A stretch of 64,000 nucleotides of DNA, taken from NCBI GenBank assembly GCA_951213105.1, contig OX578145.1:15554034-15618033 (forward strand), given 5' to 3'. The notes beneath the pieces were generated by a model. It saw only the letters and a list, made by a program, of their open reading frames with translations, was not told the DNA's origin and did not search any database. Numbering within the stretch: position 1 is the stretch's first letter; each line of letters starts with the position of its first letter. Shown piece after piece: positions 1 through 10,735 of this stretch. The position numbers and the translations under genes were made by a program. Origin of the DNA: Amaurobius ferox. Its lineage: Eukaryota; Arthropoda; Arachnida; Araneae; Amaurobiidae.

Positions 1-102
1 TTTGAATGGCGTTCACACACGCCGCTAGGTCTAGCGTCAAGTTAGAGTCAGTGGTACGCTAAGTCAAAACAATGGATGCGGGTTTTTCTAAGACGCCATC
101 TT

Positions 103-859
103 CAGTGTTTCTTTCAGGCATACCTCCGGGAGGGCGATGCCCCCCGGAGACGAGGATTCGCCCTCCCGGAAACATTTTATGCTAACCTAGTTTCTATTTA
201 TGTGATAAATTTATATAGGAAAAATAGAAATCTCGCCCCCCTTAAAATTTCATTCGACCCTCCGGCCAAAAAGCTCTGAAAGAAACATTCCTCGTGAATG
301 GAACTAACTAGATCCATGAGAATGATGTAACATAGATTTTTCATAATGCTGCACATGGAAAGTAAACATGTTGGGCGATACCAACTACTTTTATTTTATG
401 ATTTTTTTTAAAACGTGCAATATCTCGAGAGTCATTCATGTTGATGTTCTAAATTTTATATTATTCGTTTTCTGACGTTAAAATTACATCTAAAATGATT
501 ATTTATTTATCATTAGTGAAGATTCTTGCATTTTCAAAAATTCATTCGAAAATTGTGGGAGTTTTTCGAAGAATGTTTCTTTCAGGACTTTATGGCCGGG
601 GGGGGGGGGGGCGAATGAAATTTTAAAGGGGGCATATTTTCTATTTTCCCTATATAAATATATCTAAATGTTGTGTCACATAAATAGAAACTAGGTTAAC
701 ATAAAATGTCTCAGACATTTATGTTAACCTAAGTTCTATTTATGTGACACAACATTTAGATATATTTATATAGAAAAAATAGAAAACTTGCCACTCTTAA
801 AATTTCATTGCCCCCCCCCCCCCATCCATCCCGGCCATAAAGTCATGAAAGAAACACTA
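103..859. mobile_element. Compound hAT-type non-autonomous element
   Basis: The outer ends read CAGTGTTTCTTTC and GAAAGAAACACTA and are flanked by identical 8-bp direct repeats GCCATCTT at 95-102 and 860-867. An 8-bp TSD with CAGTG-type inverted ends is the hAT signature. Inside are a first MITE-like module (about 103-286), a 277-bp fragment of repeat A (287-563) and a second, palindromic module (564-859). Similar single modules lie at 19528-19710 and 61258-61476. No transposase is present, so it must have been moved in trans. Confidence 0.8.
564..859. repeat. Large palindrome inside the compound hAT element
   Basis: Two arms of roughly 145 bp are near reverse complements with the centre at about 713. 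Each arm has a homopolymer tract: G at about 599-612 in the left arm and C at about 811-823 in the right. Both carry the motif ATAAATAGAAACTAGGTTAAC or its complement. A single strand could fold into a long hairpin, and the G tract could form a quadruplex. Confidence 0.8.
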
Positions 860-887
860 GCCATCTTGACACCAGACCTAGCGATCC

Positions 888-1050
888 GTATGAACTCAAT
901 CATTCAAATCAATGTACTGCTGGGGCTTGATGTCACAGGTTTCGACTGTAAACACGTTATTAGAGTGTATCCATTTGAACTATCTCATTTCAATCAATGT
1001 ACTGTTGGGATGCTGGGTCCACTTGGCGTTACAGGACGCGTCTGTAAAAA
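888..1050. repeat. Short degenerate tandem duplication
   Basis: Two copies of about 75 bp, starting near 888 and 963, share AATCAATGTACTG followed by a related T/G-rich stretch. The function is unknown. The ORFs across it look like chance. Confidence 0.45.
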
Positions 1051-1154
1051 TGACGTACGCCATGTGTCCGCACCTTTCATAAGGCACAAACGCGTCGTTT
1101 TCATCGTTATTTGAATCAATTGCAGCAAGCAAAAGAAATATATATATATATATA

Positions 1155-2950
1155 CAGGATGATTATAATTAAAGTTCCCGGTTTGAAAATAAATGGTTTC
1201 AAATAAAAAGCACTGAACAGAATGATTTGAAATTTTGCGTGAACACTCGTGGAGCAATGGAATTTTGTTTCGTGAAGGAAAAACAGTAGTTCAAAAAGTC
1301 GTCGCTAGGGGAATAATTGGCGCTTTACTACACTAGAATGCAATGCAAAAGTAACAAACGTTGATTTACTCATTGGCTAATAACGTAAGAAATGTTCAAT
1401 ATGCTGTCCTTCGAATACTGAATTAAAAGTTGATCTTTCATCATATGCATGCAAGTAATGAAAAAAATTTCATCCATTGAAACAATGTTAAATTCTAAGT
1501 AAACGTAAGCCGTATTTATTTTCACAAAAAATGGATTCAACTTGTTTTGCATAATTGTTCTTCAAATGCTGCTGCAAATTTGCATAAGACAGTGACGTTG
1601 CAATAAACGTTTGCTATAAAGAAAGAGGAACGGAACTTGATTCTCATAACTTAATGAAACATCTCTATTGTTCTGTCGCAATGACTATCATTAAAAGATC
1701 ATGCTCTTCTTGTCAAATTGTTTTATGAGAATAACAGCTCTTGTTTAGTAGCTCTTAGAAAGTTCAGAACGTTAAAAAAATTAAAATCTGGTCCTCTGTG
1801 TAGCATAAGCTTGCGCAAAATGATTTTAAAATTTGAAGAGACTGGCTCTTTGGACATCAAATCTGGCAGGGGACGGAAAGCAGTCGATGGAGAGATAGTG
1901 GAAGACGTAGCTACAGCGTTAGAAGAGCGTAACGCTAATGCATCTACGAGTGCACGTAGAATTGCCCGATCATTTAAAGTACCCTACAGTACGGTGCAAA
2001 AAATTTTGAAACACATTTTGAAATGTTATCCTTAGAAACTGACCCATGTTCAACAGTTGCTACCTGCGGACAATGTTGCACGTGAAATATTCGCACTTCA
2101 ATTTCTGGCTCGGATACAAGTGGACGATGAATGGCCCTGGAACGTTTTGTGGACTGACGAAGCACACTTCCATCTCCACGGAACTGTTAATACGCAAAAT
2201 TGCAGAATCTGGGCAACCGAAAATCCACAGGAACTACGCCAGGTGTCTCTTCATTCCCCCAAAGTCACTGTGTGGTGCGGATTTACAGCAGCGTTTATTA
2301 TCGGGCCTTTCTTTTTTGAGGAAGTTAGTCCTCATGGTCCCGTCACCTGTTCTGTCAATGGCCATCGATATGAATGTCTTTTGAAAAATCACGTTATACA
2401 CACACTGCAAGAGCGTCAGTGTATCGATAACACTATTTTCATGCAGGATGGGGCTCCACCACATATCGCGAAACCAGTGAAGCGGCTACTTCGCAGTCAT
2501 TTTGGAGATGACAGAATCATCAGCCTTCATTTTCCTGTAATATGGCCAGCACGTTCCCCTGACGTCAATCCATCAGATTTTTGGCTTTGGGGGCATCTGG
2601 AAAATGTGGTGTTTAATGGACATATTACCAATTTAGCGGAACTCAAATCTGTTGTTGAACACGCTATTTTGCGTTTTCAGCTTGTTTCAGAATGCGAAGG
2701 ACAGCATATTGAACATTTATTACGTCATTAGCCAATGAGTAAATCAACGTTTATTACTTTTGTATTGCATTCTAGTGCAGTAAAGCGCCAATTATTCTCC
2801 TATCGGCGACTTTTTGAACTACTGTTTCTTTCTTCACCAAACAAAATTCTATTGCTCCACGAGTGTTCACGCAAAATTTCAAATCATTCTGACCAGTTCT
2901 TTTTATTTGAGACCATTTTCAAACCGGGAACTTTAATTATAATCACCCTG
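1155..2950 (+). mobile_element. Tc1/mariner-superfamily transposon, complete ends
   Basis: The element starts with CAGGATGATTATAATTAAAG and ends with the complementary CTTTAATTATAATCACCCTG. It is flanked by TA on both sides within TATA runs, as expected for the IS630/Tc1/mariner superfamily. The terminal inverted repeats are unusually long: homology runs from 1155 to about 1407 and from about 2690 to 2950. The right repeat therefore covers the last 40 or so bases of the transposase reading frame. Length is 1,796 bp. The transposase is broken (separate entry), so this copy is probably not autonomous. Confidence 0.85.
1681..2731 (+). pseudogene. Tc1/mariner-like transposase, broken
   Basis: It would encode the DDE transposase of the surrounding element. 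Most of the reading frame is open from about 1685, but the likely ATG at 1681 is one base out of frame across the A-run at 1693-1696, and an in-frame TAG lies at 2033-2035. The N-terminal part has a helix-turn-helix of the kind annotated DUF4817, with the motif KFEETGSLDIKSGRGRKAV. The C-terminal catalytic part shows WTDEAHFHLHG, FMQDGAPPHIA and SPDVNPSDFWLWG, which carry the three acidic residues. The third acidic residue is Asp, about 42 residues after the second by my count, longer than classic DD34D/E. Both domains are otherwise full length, so inactivation looks recent. Confidence 0.85.
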
Positions 2951-2995
2951 TATATACTCGTATATATGTGTGTGTGTATGTGTGTGTGTGTGAAA

Positions 2996-3052
2996 GTCCC
3001 AGGCCGTCCGACTCGTCCAGAGGACTTAGAGTATCTATTTGGACGACCTATG
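2996..3052 (-). repeat. SINE 3'-tail fragment in a (TG)n tract
   Basis: On the minus strand this matches the tail seen at 47654-47716, with the shared motif CCTCTGGACGAGTCGGACGG. It sits inside a TGTG microsatellite that continues on both sides, so it probably inserted there. Confidence 0.6.
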
Positions 3053-3281
3053 TGTGTGTGTGTGTATAAAATGCTTAAAAAAGAACGGTGCTTGTTTACA
3101 GCCATAAGAAGAATTTCGCACGTATATTAAAGTAAAAATAGTGTGCTGTGTCCAAGCTGTACTTTGCTTAAAGATTAAGAAATTTTACATTTTTGAAACA
3201 AAGTAACTCAAACAACTTTCTTACTTAAAGTACATCTGACTTTAAGTATCTTGTATTTAGAAGTCCATTTATGTTTCTGTG

Positions 3282-3440
3282 AACTATATATATTTGTTAT
3301 TATTTAATATATTTCTGTATGAACTATATATAATTTTTATTTTTCCATATATTGGTGTATGGACTATATAGTTTTTATTCTTCCATATATTGGTGTGTGA
3401 ACTATATTTATTTTTTATTCTTCCATATATTGGTGTGACG
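3282..3440. repeat. AT-rich tandem repeat, about 45-50 bp period
   Basis: Three to four imperfect units each contain GAACTATAT and CCATATATTGGTGT. It is noncoding. Confidence 0.65.
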
Positions 3441-3455
3441 CCAGCAAATTCTCAT

Positions 3456-3690
3456 TTCCTTCATCATCCTCTTATTTTCACGACGACACGTATTTATTGC
3501 TCGTGGTAGGATTTGTTCTAATATACACGAAACTTTCCTCCCCATAGCTGTCTTTCCATGAATGCCAACGTAACAATCGTCAAGAAACAAATAGACAAAA
3601 TACCCCGCAACAACAACTGTGATAAGCATGCGACAGTAGTAATCTCAGGAGAGGAATCGCATATTAGATTAATGCATAAAGGCGTGAAAG
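3456..3690. repeat. Dispersed repeat H, copy 1
   Basis: It shares stretches such as AACAATCGTC.AGGAACAAATAG with 7860-8040 in the same orientation. The family is unknown. Confidence 0.45.
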
Positions 3691-3802
3691 ATAAATACTG
3701 AAAGAATGGATAATACGAATAAAGAATGTTTATTTACATTGAAATGATAAGAGCTGTTTGTTGCGCAATGCAGCGTGCATGTTATACATCCATAATATTT
3801 TT

Positions 3803-4548
3803 ACTTTCCCTGCAATACATGGTAATGTATAGGGGAAGTATTGGAATCCTGCCGAAAATCGCAACTCGAGTTTTCGACGGATCTACACGTTTCGACACCT
3901 CTAGAATAAGAAAAAACTATTTTTAGCGTGACGTCTGTGTGTGTGTCTGTGTGTCTGTCTGTGCAGATTTTGTATCCACTCTAACTAAAAAACTAATGGA
4001 CCGAATATAATAAAATTTGGTAAGTCACTTGCAGGCGACTCTAGCTCTGATTAGTTTTAAGTACGAATCGGGATAAAAGAACCCGCCTTTTTTTGCGAAA
4101 TGGCCCGCAAAAGCTTGTATCCACTCTAGCTGAAAAACTAATGGACCGTATTTCACAAAATTCGGTAGATAAGTCATTTGTGGGTCACTCTGGTGCAGAT
4201 TAGATTTTGGTACGATTCGGAAAAAAATAACCTGCCCTTTTTTGCCAAATGACCCACAAAACTCGCCAAAATCTAAAATAAAAAACTACGTATGCTCAAA
4301 TGTATCCAATAAATGCTTGTTTTACACGTAATTTTTAACGAAGAAAAGAATAAGACCAACTCCATTATACTAGGACTAGCCGTTCTCGACATATTTTAGT
4401 TTTTTTGTATTTTCTCTACGGCACCTGTGAAAATAAACCCAGTTACCAAATGAGAACGAAAATTGAATCAAAAGTGAAATAAATTTAATTAAAATAAAGA
4501 AAGCGTGAAAATAAGTCTGCAGGGAAAGTCATGTGCTGCCCACATCAC
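3803..4548 (-). repeat. Repeat B, copy 1
   Basis: Read on the minus strand it begins with the GATGTGGGCAGCACATGACTTTCCC end and finishes with a hairpin whose stem ends GGGAAAGTAA. The interior has the phrase AACTAATGGACCGAAT and a TCTGTGTG tract. The same interior occurs at 20268-21082 and 21090-22927. The ends match repeat A but the interior does not. No coding potential. Confidence 0.75.
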
Positions 4549-5259
4549 ATTATTATTTATTAAAGTGCTGTAATGTATGCATCGACAACTAATCAATCAT
4601 ATATTTTAAAAGGTTTATGTTCCGCATTTCAGCCAATTGGCGACTGTAACAATTTTTGGAAAGAGGAATTGTCAATTGTGGCCATATATGTACATAATGA
4701 AGTCTGGAGAAAGTTAAGTTTGTAGGAAATCTTTGTTGAGAACAAAATTATTTAAGATAGTTACTCAAGATAGACATTAGATAACATGCAAATTTATGGC
4801 ACAGGCTCTAAACTGATTGCCACCACAAAAATGATGCAAATCATATGTCATGTGATCAAAAGGTAAGCAATTGTGATAAGTAGTAATGCTGACAACTACC
4901 TTGAGGCAAGAAGCGGGCGGATCCCATGGTAACTGCCAATAAAGATGAAATGAGTGTGTCTTGAGAATCTGAGAGCAGAAAGCTTTTAAGAAACCAATAG
5001 TAATGAACTTATTTTTCTTCAAAGTCAAGAACGTATTTTCCTTTACCCCAGTGAACACAATATCCGTGAACTTCTCTAAATCATCCACGCTGTCGATGGG
5101 CTGAACTCTTCTGAGCAGAATTTTCCCTCGGCCGCATATCTTGCTGTTCTAAGCCTTGCGGTCGGGGTTGCTGAATAGTAATGGACTTGTAACTGCTCAA
5201 CGCCCTTTGGTAGAGCTAGACGACCTGAGTTATAAAAAAATTAATAATGATCTCACGTG
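4549..5259. other. Unassigned sequence
   Basis: A 103-codon minus-strand ORF at 4777-5088 has no recognised motif, domain or repeat partner in the window. It may be a chance ORF or a decayed exon. Nothing else was recognised. Confidence 0.3.
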
Positions 5260-5267
5260 CAGACAAC

Positions 5268-6196
5268 CAGTGGTCGGAAGTAGCGCGCTACAAGTAGCGA
5301 AACTATAGTAGTCACTATTTTTCTCCGTAATTTGTAGTGTAACGCACTACTTTTTGTAAAGCACTGCTTTTAAAAATAAGTAGTGTAGATCGCTACTTTT
5401 AACGTTACTTCAGTAAACAAACAAGGTGCCATTCTACATATCACGTGATCACCCGTCCCTCCTTTGCACGAAATTTAGTATCCTGTGCAACGATGTACGA
5501 TTTACAAATTGCCAAGCGGTTTGAAACAAATAAAAAATATTGGTTGTTTTAGCTGACAAGATATCTTCAGATCTAATTGCCCGGCTCATAACAGCAAATA
5601 AGACGAAATGGAACTCGGTGCATTCTGGTGTCGAACGCATATGGTGGCGCCTGAAAGAGAACGAGGAGAAACTACATAAGATTTTTGATGCTGCAGGGTT
5701 AGGAAGGCTATAGCCTCTTAAAGTTGATTTTTATTATATAAATCTATTCAGATGTGCTATGTCCCAAAAGATCCTGCTTATCTTACTGCAATTTTGAAAT
5801 GCAAATTCTACTACAAATGAACAAACAATGTTTTTAAAAAAATAATTTTTACTTTTATTTTATTTTATAATTTTGTTTTATTTTATTGTTTTCAGAAATG
5901 GGTAAAAGCGTAAAGATTGATAAGTTGATCAGTAAATTTGGGAATCAGTAAATTTTACTTATTCAGAATAAGTATGTTAAATTACTACAGTATATCCATA
6001 TCCTCAAATTTTTATGTATACTGAAGCAGTGGCGAAATTCGTCTTATAAAAGTAGTTACGTAGTGACTACATTTAAAAAGTAGTTTGTACTCGCTACTTT
6101 TCTTTAAAAAGTAATTGGAGTTGGAGTTAACTGCATTTGTCCTAAAGTAGTTGTAGTTGTAGCTCACTCCAAAAAAAAATAGTTTTTCCAACACTG
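5268..6196. mobile_element. hAT-type non-autonomous element, 929 bp
   Basis: The ends are CAGTGGTCGGAAGTAG and a right end ending CCAACACTG. The flanking 8-mers CAGACAAC (5260-5267) and CTGACAAC (6197-6204) differ at one base, consistent with an aged hAT TSD. Subterminal regions are packed with GTAGT/ACTAC and GCTACTTTT motifs in both orientations, typical of hAT transposase binding regions. No transposase ORF was recognised inside. Confidence 0.7.
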
Positions 6197-6204
6197 CTGA
6201 CAAC

Positions 6205-6539
6205 GTCTAATGTTTTAAAAGTGTGAAACCTAGTAAAGTGAACACTTTGATATACAGACCACCTGGCTAAAGTGACCGCTTTTCCTAAAGTCGATATCAT
6301 TTTCATATAGTAACCACGCCATTTTCATAAAGGAACCCGTTTTCCCAGTCCCAAGGGAAGTCACTTTAACTCGGTTTCACTGCATAGAAAAGGAAACCGT
6401 TTCAGAGTAGTTCGATGGATAGAACATCATCTCATCATACAGAGGTCGGCCATTGGGGTCCCAGTTGGGATAAGTTCTTTATAGACATGTTCTTTATAGA
6501 CATATTTTCCCAGTGTTCTTTATAGACATATTTTGCCAA
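6205..6539. other. Unassigned, possible DNA-transposon end
   Basis: Phrases such as AAAGTGACCGCTTTTCC and GGAAGTCACTTTAAC recur in opposite orientation at about 6270 and 6360. They look like a decayed transposon terminus, but no boundaries can be set. Confidence 0.25.
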
Positions 6540-7275
6540 CAAAGATTGAGCGCTTCTTCTTCTTCTTCAACCCTCGAGCACGTCTTCTTCAACACTTCGA
6601 GCACTTCTTCTTCTTCAACCCTTCGAGCACTTATCCTTCTTCAACCCTTCGAGCACGTATCCTTCTTCAACCCTTCGAGCACTTCTTCTTCAACCCTTTG
6701 AGCACTTCTTCTTCTTCAACCCTTCGAGCACTTCTTCTTCAACACTTCGAGCACTTCTTCTTTAACCCTTCGAGCACTCCTTCTTTAACCCTTCCTCTTC
6801 TTCAACCCTTCTTCTTCTTCAACCTTTCGAACACTTCTTCCTCTTCAACCCTTCGTACACTTCTTCTTCAACCCTTCGAGCGCTTCTTCTTCAACACTTC
6901 GAGCGCTTCTTCTTCTTCAACCCTTCGAGCACTTCTTCTTCAACACTTCGAGCACTTCTCCTTCTTTAACCCTTCGAGCACTTCTCCTTCTTTAACCCTT
7001 CTTCTTCTTCAACCCTTTTAGCACTTCTTCTTCCTCAACCCTTCGAGCACTTCTTCTTCTTCAACCCTTCGAACACTTCTTCTTCAAACCTTCGAGCACT
7101 TCTTCAACCCTTCGAGCACTTCTTCAACCCTTCGAGCACTTCTTCAACCCTTCGAGCACTTCTTCAACCCTTCGAGCACTTCTTCAACCCTTCGATCACT
7201 TCTTCAACCCTTCGAGCACTTTTTCTTCAACCCTTCGAGCACGTCTTCTTCTTCAACCCATCGAGCACAGCTTCT
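6540..7275. repeat. TTC-rich minisatellite
   Basis: About 735 bp of repeats of the unit CTTCTTCAACCCTTCGAGCA and variants (roughly 18-27 bp). The most regular part is about 7095-7215, where an 18-mer repeats almost perfectly. A third of the array is CTT triplets. ORFs reading Ser/Thr/Phe-rich protein across it come from the triplet periodicity and are not taken as genes. Confidence 0.9.
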
Positions 7276-7395
7276 TCAACCCAGACCGTTCGACCTATCA
7301 GAAATGCGTAAGGTATCTGCTTGGACGGCCGGGACGTGCCACCCAATTTAGACCGAAACCCAGTGGTAATGCACCCACAGGCAGAGTTCCCTTCG
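7276..7395 (-). repeat. SINE body/tail fragment
   Basis: It contains ACCCAGACCGT, GGACGGCCGGGA and TGCCACCCAATTTAGACCG. These match the minus-strand SINE at 39167-39547 and, in complement, the plus-strand SINE at 49781-50072. It is 5'-truncated and joins a second SINE piece that starts near 7395. Confidence 0.7.
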
Positions 7396-7720
7396 ACAAT
7401 AAGAGCCTGCAATTTCGTCCCAGTAGCCCTGGACACTAGTACAACTACCACGGATTCAGCAGGCTCTGGTGTATTAAGCGATGATTTCAAATCGAGAGGA
7501 TAACGACCATGCAGGAATCTAACCTTGAAGATAAAAATAACAGGAGGTGGTCCGTCGGATTGCTAATTGCATGCCATTCTGACATTAGAGAGTGGAGAAT
7601 GCAGAATCCACCTCGACAATAAGAGCTTGAAATTTCGTTCCAGTAGATCAACGATAGAGTGTCGGCTGGCCAGTTCGAAGATTGGGGGTTCGATTCCCGG
7701 TTAGAGCAGCAATGTTCTTT
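7395..7720 (+). repeat. tRNA-like SINE copies, decayed
   Basis: The leader CGACAATAAGAGC, then AATTTCGTCCCAGTA, appears at about 7397 and again at 7611. After the second copy, 7637-7707 holds a tRNA-like stretch with an A-box-like region and a B box GGTTCGATTCC. The same leader and tRNA-like unit occur on the minus strand at 10735-10860. The acceptor stem here has decayed. Confidence 0.6.
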
Positions 7721-7721
7721 A

Positions 7722-8276
7722 CAATTTATTAAACTAATTAAAATTAATGCCAAAAAATAAAGCATAAAAATAATAATATTTCGACTTTAATGCATATATA
7801 TAACACTAACAACATAATCATTGAAATGTATCCATTTCTTTTAACCCACCTTATTACATTATAAACACATTGCCACGACAGGCACATTTTCTCCTACGTG
7901 TTGCCCCTGCTCCATAAATACACACGTAATAATCGTCCAGGAACAAATAGACAAATAACAATAATATAACATCTGCAAGAAACATGTGACAAAAAATATC
8001 GAAGCGAGGTCTTACATATTAGAATAATACACGTATAACTGAAGGTAAAAAGCAAAAATTACGGATCAAGTGTGTGGAAATCATGTTTGTTTAACGTATT
8101 AAGCTGGTTCGTTTCGCTTTAGAATGTCTCTCTCTCCCATTCACAATAAGCTGATATATTTAAATAATGGACGTTGAAAACGTCCTTGGTTGCATCGGAT
8201 TATTCCAATGATATTCGTGGGATCTTAAGAATTTTACTACGTTATGCTCGAAAATATTTTGTATGTTTGCTCCTCA
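7722..8276. repeat. Dispersed repeat H, copy 2, and AT-rich flank
   Basis: Positions 7860-8040 match repeat H at 3456-3690. The rest is AT-rich and unassigned. Confidence 0.4.
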
Positions 8277-9724
8277 TCTATATAAATAAAATTGAAAATC
8301 TGTCTGTCTGTCTGTCCCATAATCACGAGAGAACGGCTGAAATTTTGTGGTTAGCTTGGAAATAGCCCCACTTAAATTGATGAAATTTTGAAAATTTGAT
8401 GAAATTTTGTGGGTAGCTTGGAAATAGCCCCACTTAAAATTTAGTCCATGATTTAAGTTTCTATAACCAGTGGTTCTTGAGATATTAGTAAAAAGCGAAA
8501 CTTTTGTTTGTCGCATCATCGCGGGAGAACGGCTGAACCGAATTTAATGAAATTTGGTGGGTAGCCTTAAACTAGACTTCCATAAATTTGGTCCAAGTTT
8601 CGCGTTTCTGAAACCAGGGGTTGTAGAGAAATTAATGAAAAGGGGAACTTTTTCCTAACAGTTCTACTCTCTAACTCAGTGGTTTATCCAAACGGAAAGG
8701 ATAAAAATCGTTTGTTTAGAACGTCCACTTGAATTAAAACTTTATTTCTGAGTTTGATGGAGGATTTTTGCGCAAATTAGTCCCTATTTGAAAGCATGAA
8801 TTGTTTGAAACAAGAATTTAAATGGAAAATCTATCTCTATGGTTATTTTTCACAAGCATTTACTGAACAATGAAAAGTATAAAGAAATCAAAATGGTATT
8901 TAATTTTGCAGTTTATGAGGAAGATTCTATCTTATATTATGTTGCTCAGAAACGCAATCAAATTAAATCTGTCTGTTAATTTTAATTATTATTTTTTCGA
9001 TCTGAATAATAAATAAATGGTATAAAAATATATTTTAGAAAAGAACGATTTGATTTTTCTTATAGCATTTTTGACTGGATAATATCAATTACGGTCTTCA
9101 GGATTAAACGTTATTATTATTGATATTTTCGGGGATTATTGATTCAGGGATTATGGATATTTTCAAGTCATTATGCAATTGTTTTATTATGACAAAAATT
9201 GTTTAAATTCATACATTGTACGAGTAATCTTCTACAAATACACGGGCATATCTTCTAATCTACGAGAATATAAGTAATACAGATATATTGGCATATGTTT
9301 TGATATATATTGGCATATATTGGAATCAATTACGACCCTCTGGTATAAAAAGTACGGGGATTATTGATAATTTCAATTTATAATGTCAACTTTATTTTGG
9401 CAAAGACTCTTGAGACTCATATTGTAATACGGTTAATCTTTAACTAACACACTGGCATATTTTCTAATCTGCGACAATATAAGTAGTACGGGGTTGCATA
9501 TAATGATTCAATTCCTTTTTTTTTTAAATTTGCTTACAAAGGGGACCAGGATGTTTTATTCTTCAGATCTGCCCGTGAAGATAATTTTGCATAGTGAGAA
9601 CAGATATTCTTAAACTTCTATTTAGGAGCAATACATTTAATATTTTAACAGAATTTGCACATGATTACGAATTATAAATTTCTTTATATTATATACTCCG
9701 TACGAAAAACGGGTATGCTGCTAG
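8277..9724 (+). mobile_element. Non-autonomous Helitron G, unit 1
   Basis: It starts A|TCTATATAAATAAAATTG and ends with hairpin CCGTACGAAAAACGG followed by GTATGCTG and CTAG at 9721-9724. A 5' TC, a 3' hairpin a few bases before CTAG, and insertion after A are the Helitron hallmarks. The interior holds a GTCTGTCTG tract and the phrase GAACGGCTGAA. There is no Rep/helicase ORF. A second unit begins directly after CTAG. Confidence 0.8.
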
Positions 9725-10315
9725 TTATAAATAAAATTGAAACTTTGTCTGTTTATTTATTTGTTTGTTTGTCTCATCATCACGGGAGAAGAGTTGCACC
9801 GAATTTCGTGAAATTTTGTGGGCAGACTTGGAATAGTCCCACTTAAAATGGAGGCCACGTTTCGAGTTTCTAGGACCAGAGGTTGTCTAGATATTAATGA
9901 AATTCGCACAATTAAACCTTCTATATGCACATAGCATTATGCAAACGATATTTTTTTCTCAAATGTATTTGAAGGGAATATCATGTTTCTAAGCAACGGA
10001 GCTAAACCCAATGAGATTATACACAGTTGACGATTTTTATTAAATCTTTTCCAATTTCAATTGAATTTTTTTTTCCGCGAAATGTATATAGAAATAAATT
10101 TTATCGGATTTATATTTTTGACTAGATTATACATAATTAGGGCTTTTAGATTGAAACGTCGCGGGAATTATTGATATTTTCAATTTCTTAAGTCATCTGA
10201 TTTATTTTGGGAAAGGTTTTTCAAAATCATATATTGTATTTAGCCAATTGTTGAAAAAATAAATAAAAATGGCACGGGTTTATATATTCAGTACGAAAAC
10301 AGGGTGTACTATTAG
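9725..10315 (+). mobile_element. Non-autonomous Helitron G, unit 2, shorter
   Basis: It starts TTATAAATAAAATTG directly after the CTAG of unit 1 (the TC is mutated) and ends GTACGAAAACAGGG, TGTACTA, TTAG at about 10312-10315, a one-base variant of CTAG. It is a head-to-tail partner of unit 1, about 590 bp, with the middle deleted. Confidence 0.7.
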
Positions 10316-10336
10316 TTTCAAATAATAATGAATATA

Positions 10337-10735
10337 CAGGGTTTGTCCATATAATTGTACCCGTTATGTCTAACTGTAATAGAGTGACCGTGCCCGATCG
10401 AATAAAAGGGATTGCAGCACCCCCTGGCAGAGAATTTAAAAAATTAGAACAACGAACTCCGCAACTAAGCCAGATAGACGAAAAAAGCCAATTACAAAGC
10501 TGTAGATCATAGTCTCATTGGTAGTAATAGACATCGGAAACGCACAAAACGCGTATATAGACGATAACAAGTGTCTGTCAAAAAGTAGTATAATCGTGAT
10601 TGTGATAAGGTGACGCTTCCATTGCTAGTCAAAGTACACTGTCATATTCTTTCTCAAATTCACATATGCACTGTTGCTGACGAAAAGCCTTTCGAACAGT
10701 GTACATTAGATTCCTGTGCATGGAAGTTGTAAAGA
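10337..10735 (+). mobile_element. Mariner-like transposon remnant
   Basis: It begins TA|CAGGGTTTGTCCATATAATTG, a typical mariner/Tc1 terminus. The following phrase CCCGATCGAATAAAAG and TGCAGC.CCCC match 45481-45540. Only the 5' terminal region is recognisable, and no transposase is left. Confidence 0.55.

Noticed and set aside
4777..5088. 103-codon minus-strand ORF
   Set aside because: No motif, no repeat partner and no neighbouring exon. It cannot be distinguished from chance in AT-rich DNA.
6513..7021. Two long overlapping ORFs (62 and 162 codons) of Ser/Thr/Phe/Leu composition
   Set aside because: They arise from a triplet-rich minisatellite that stays open in several frames. There is no non-repeat coding part.
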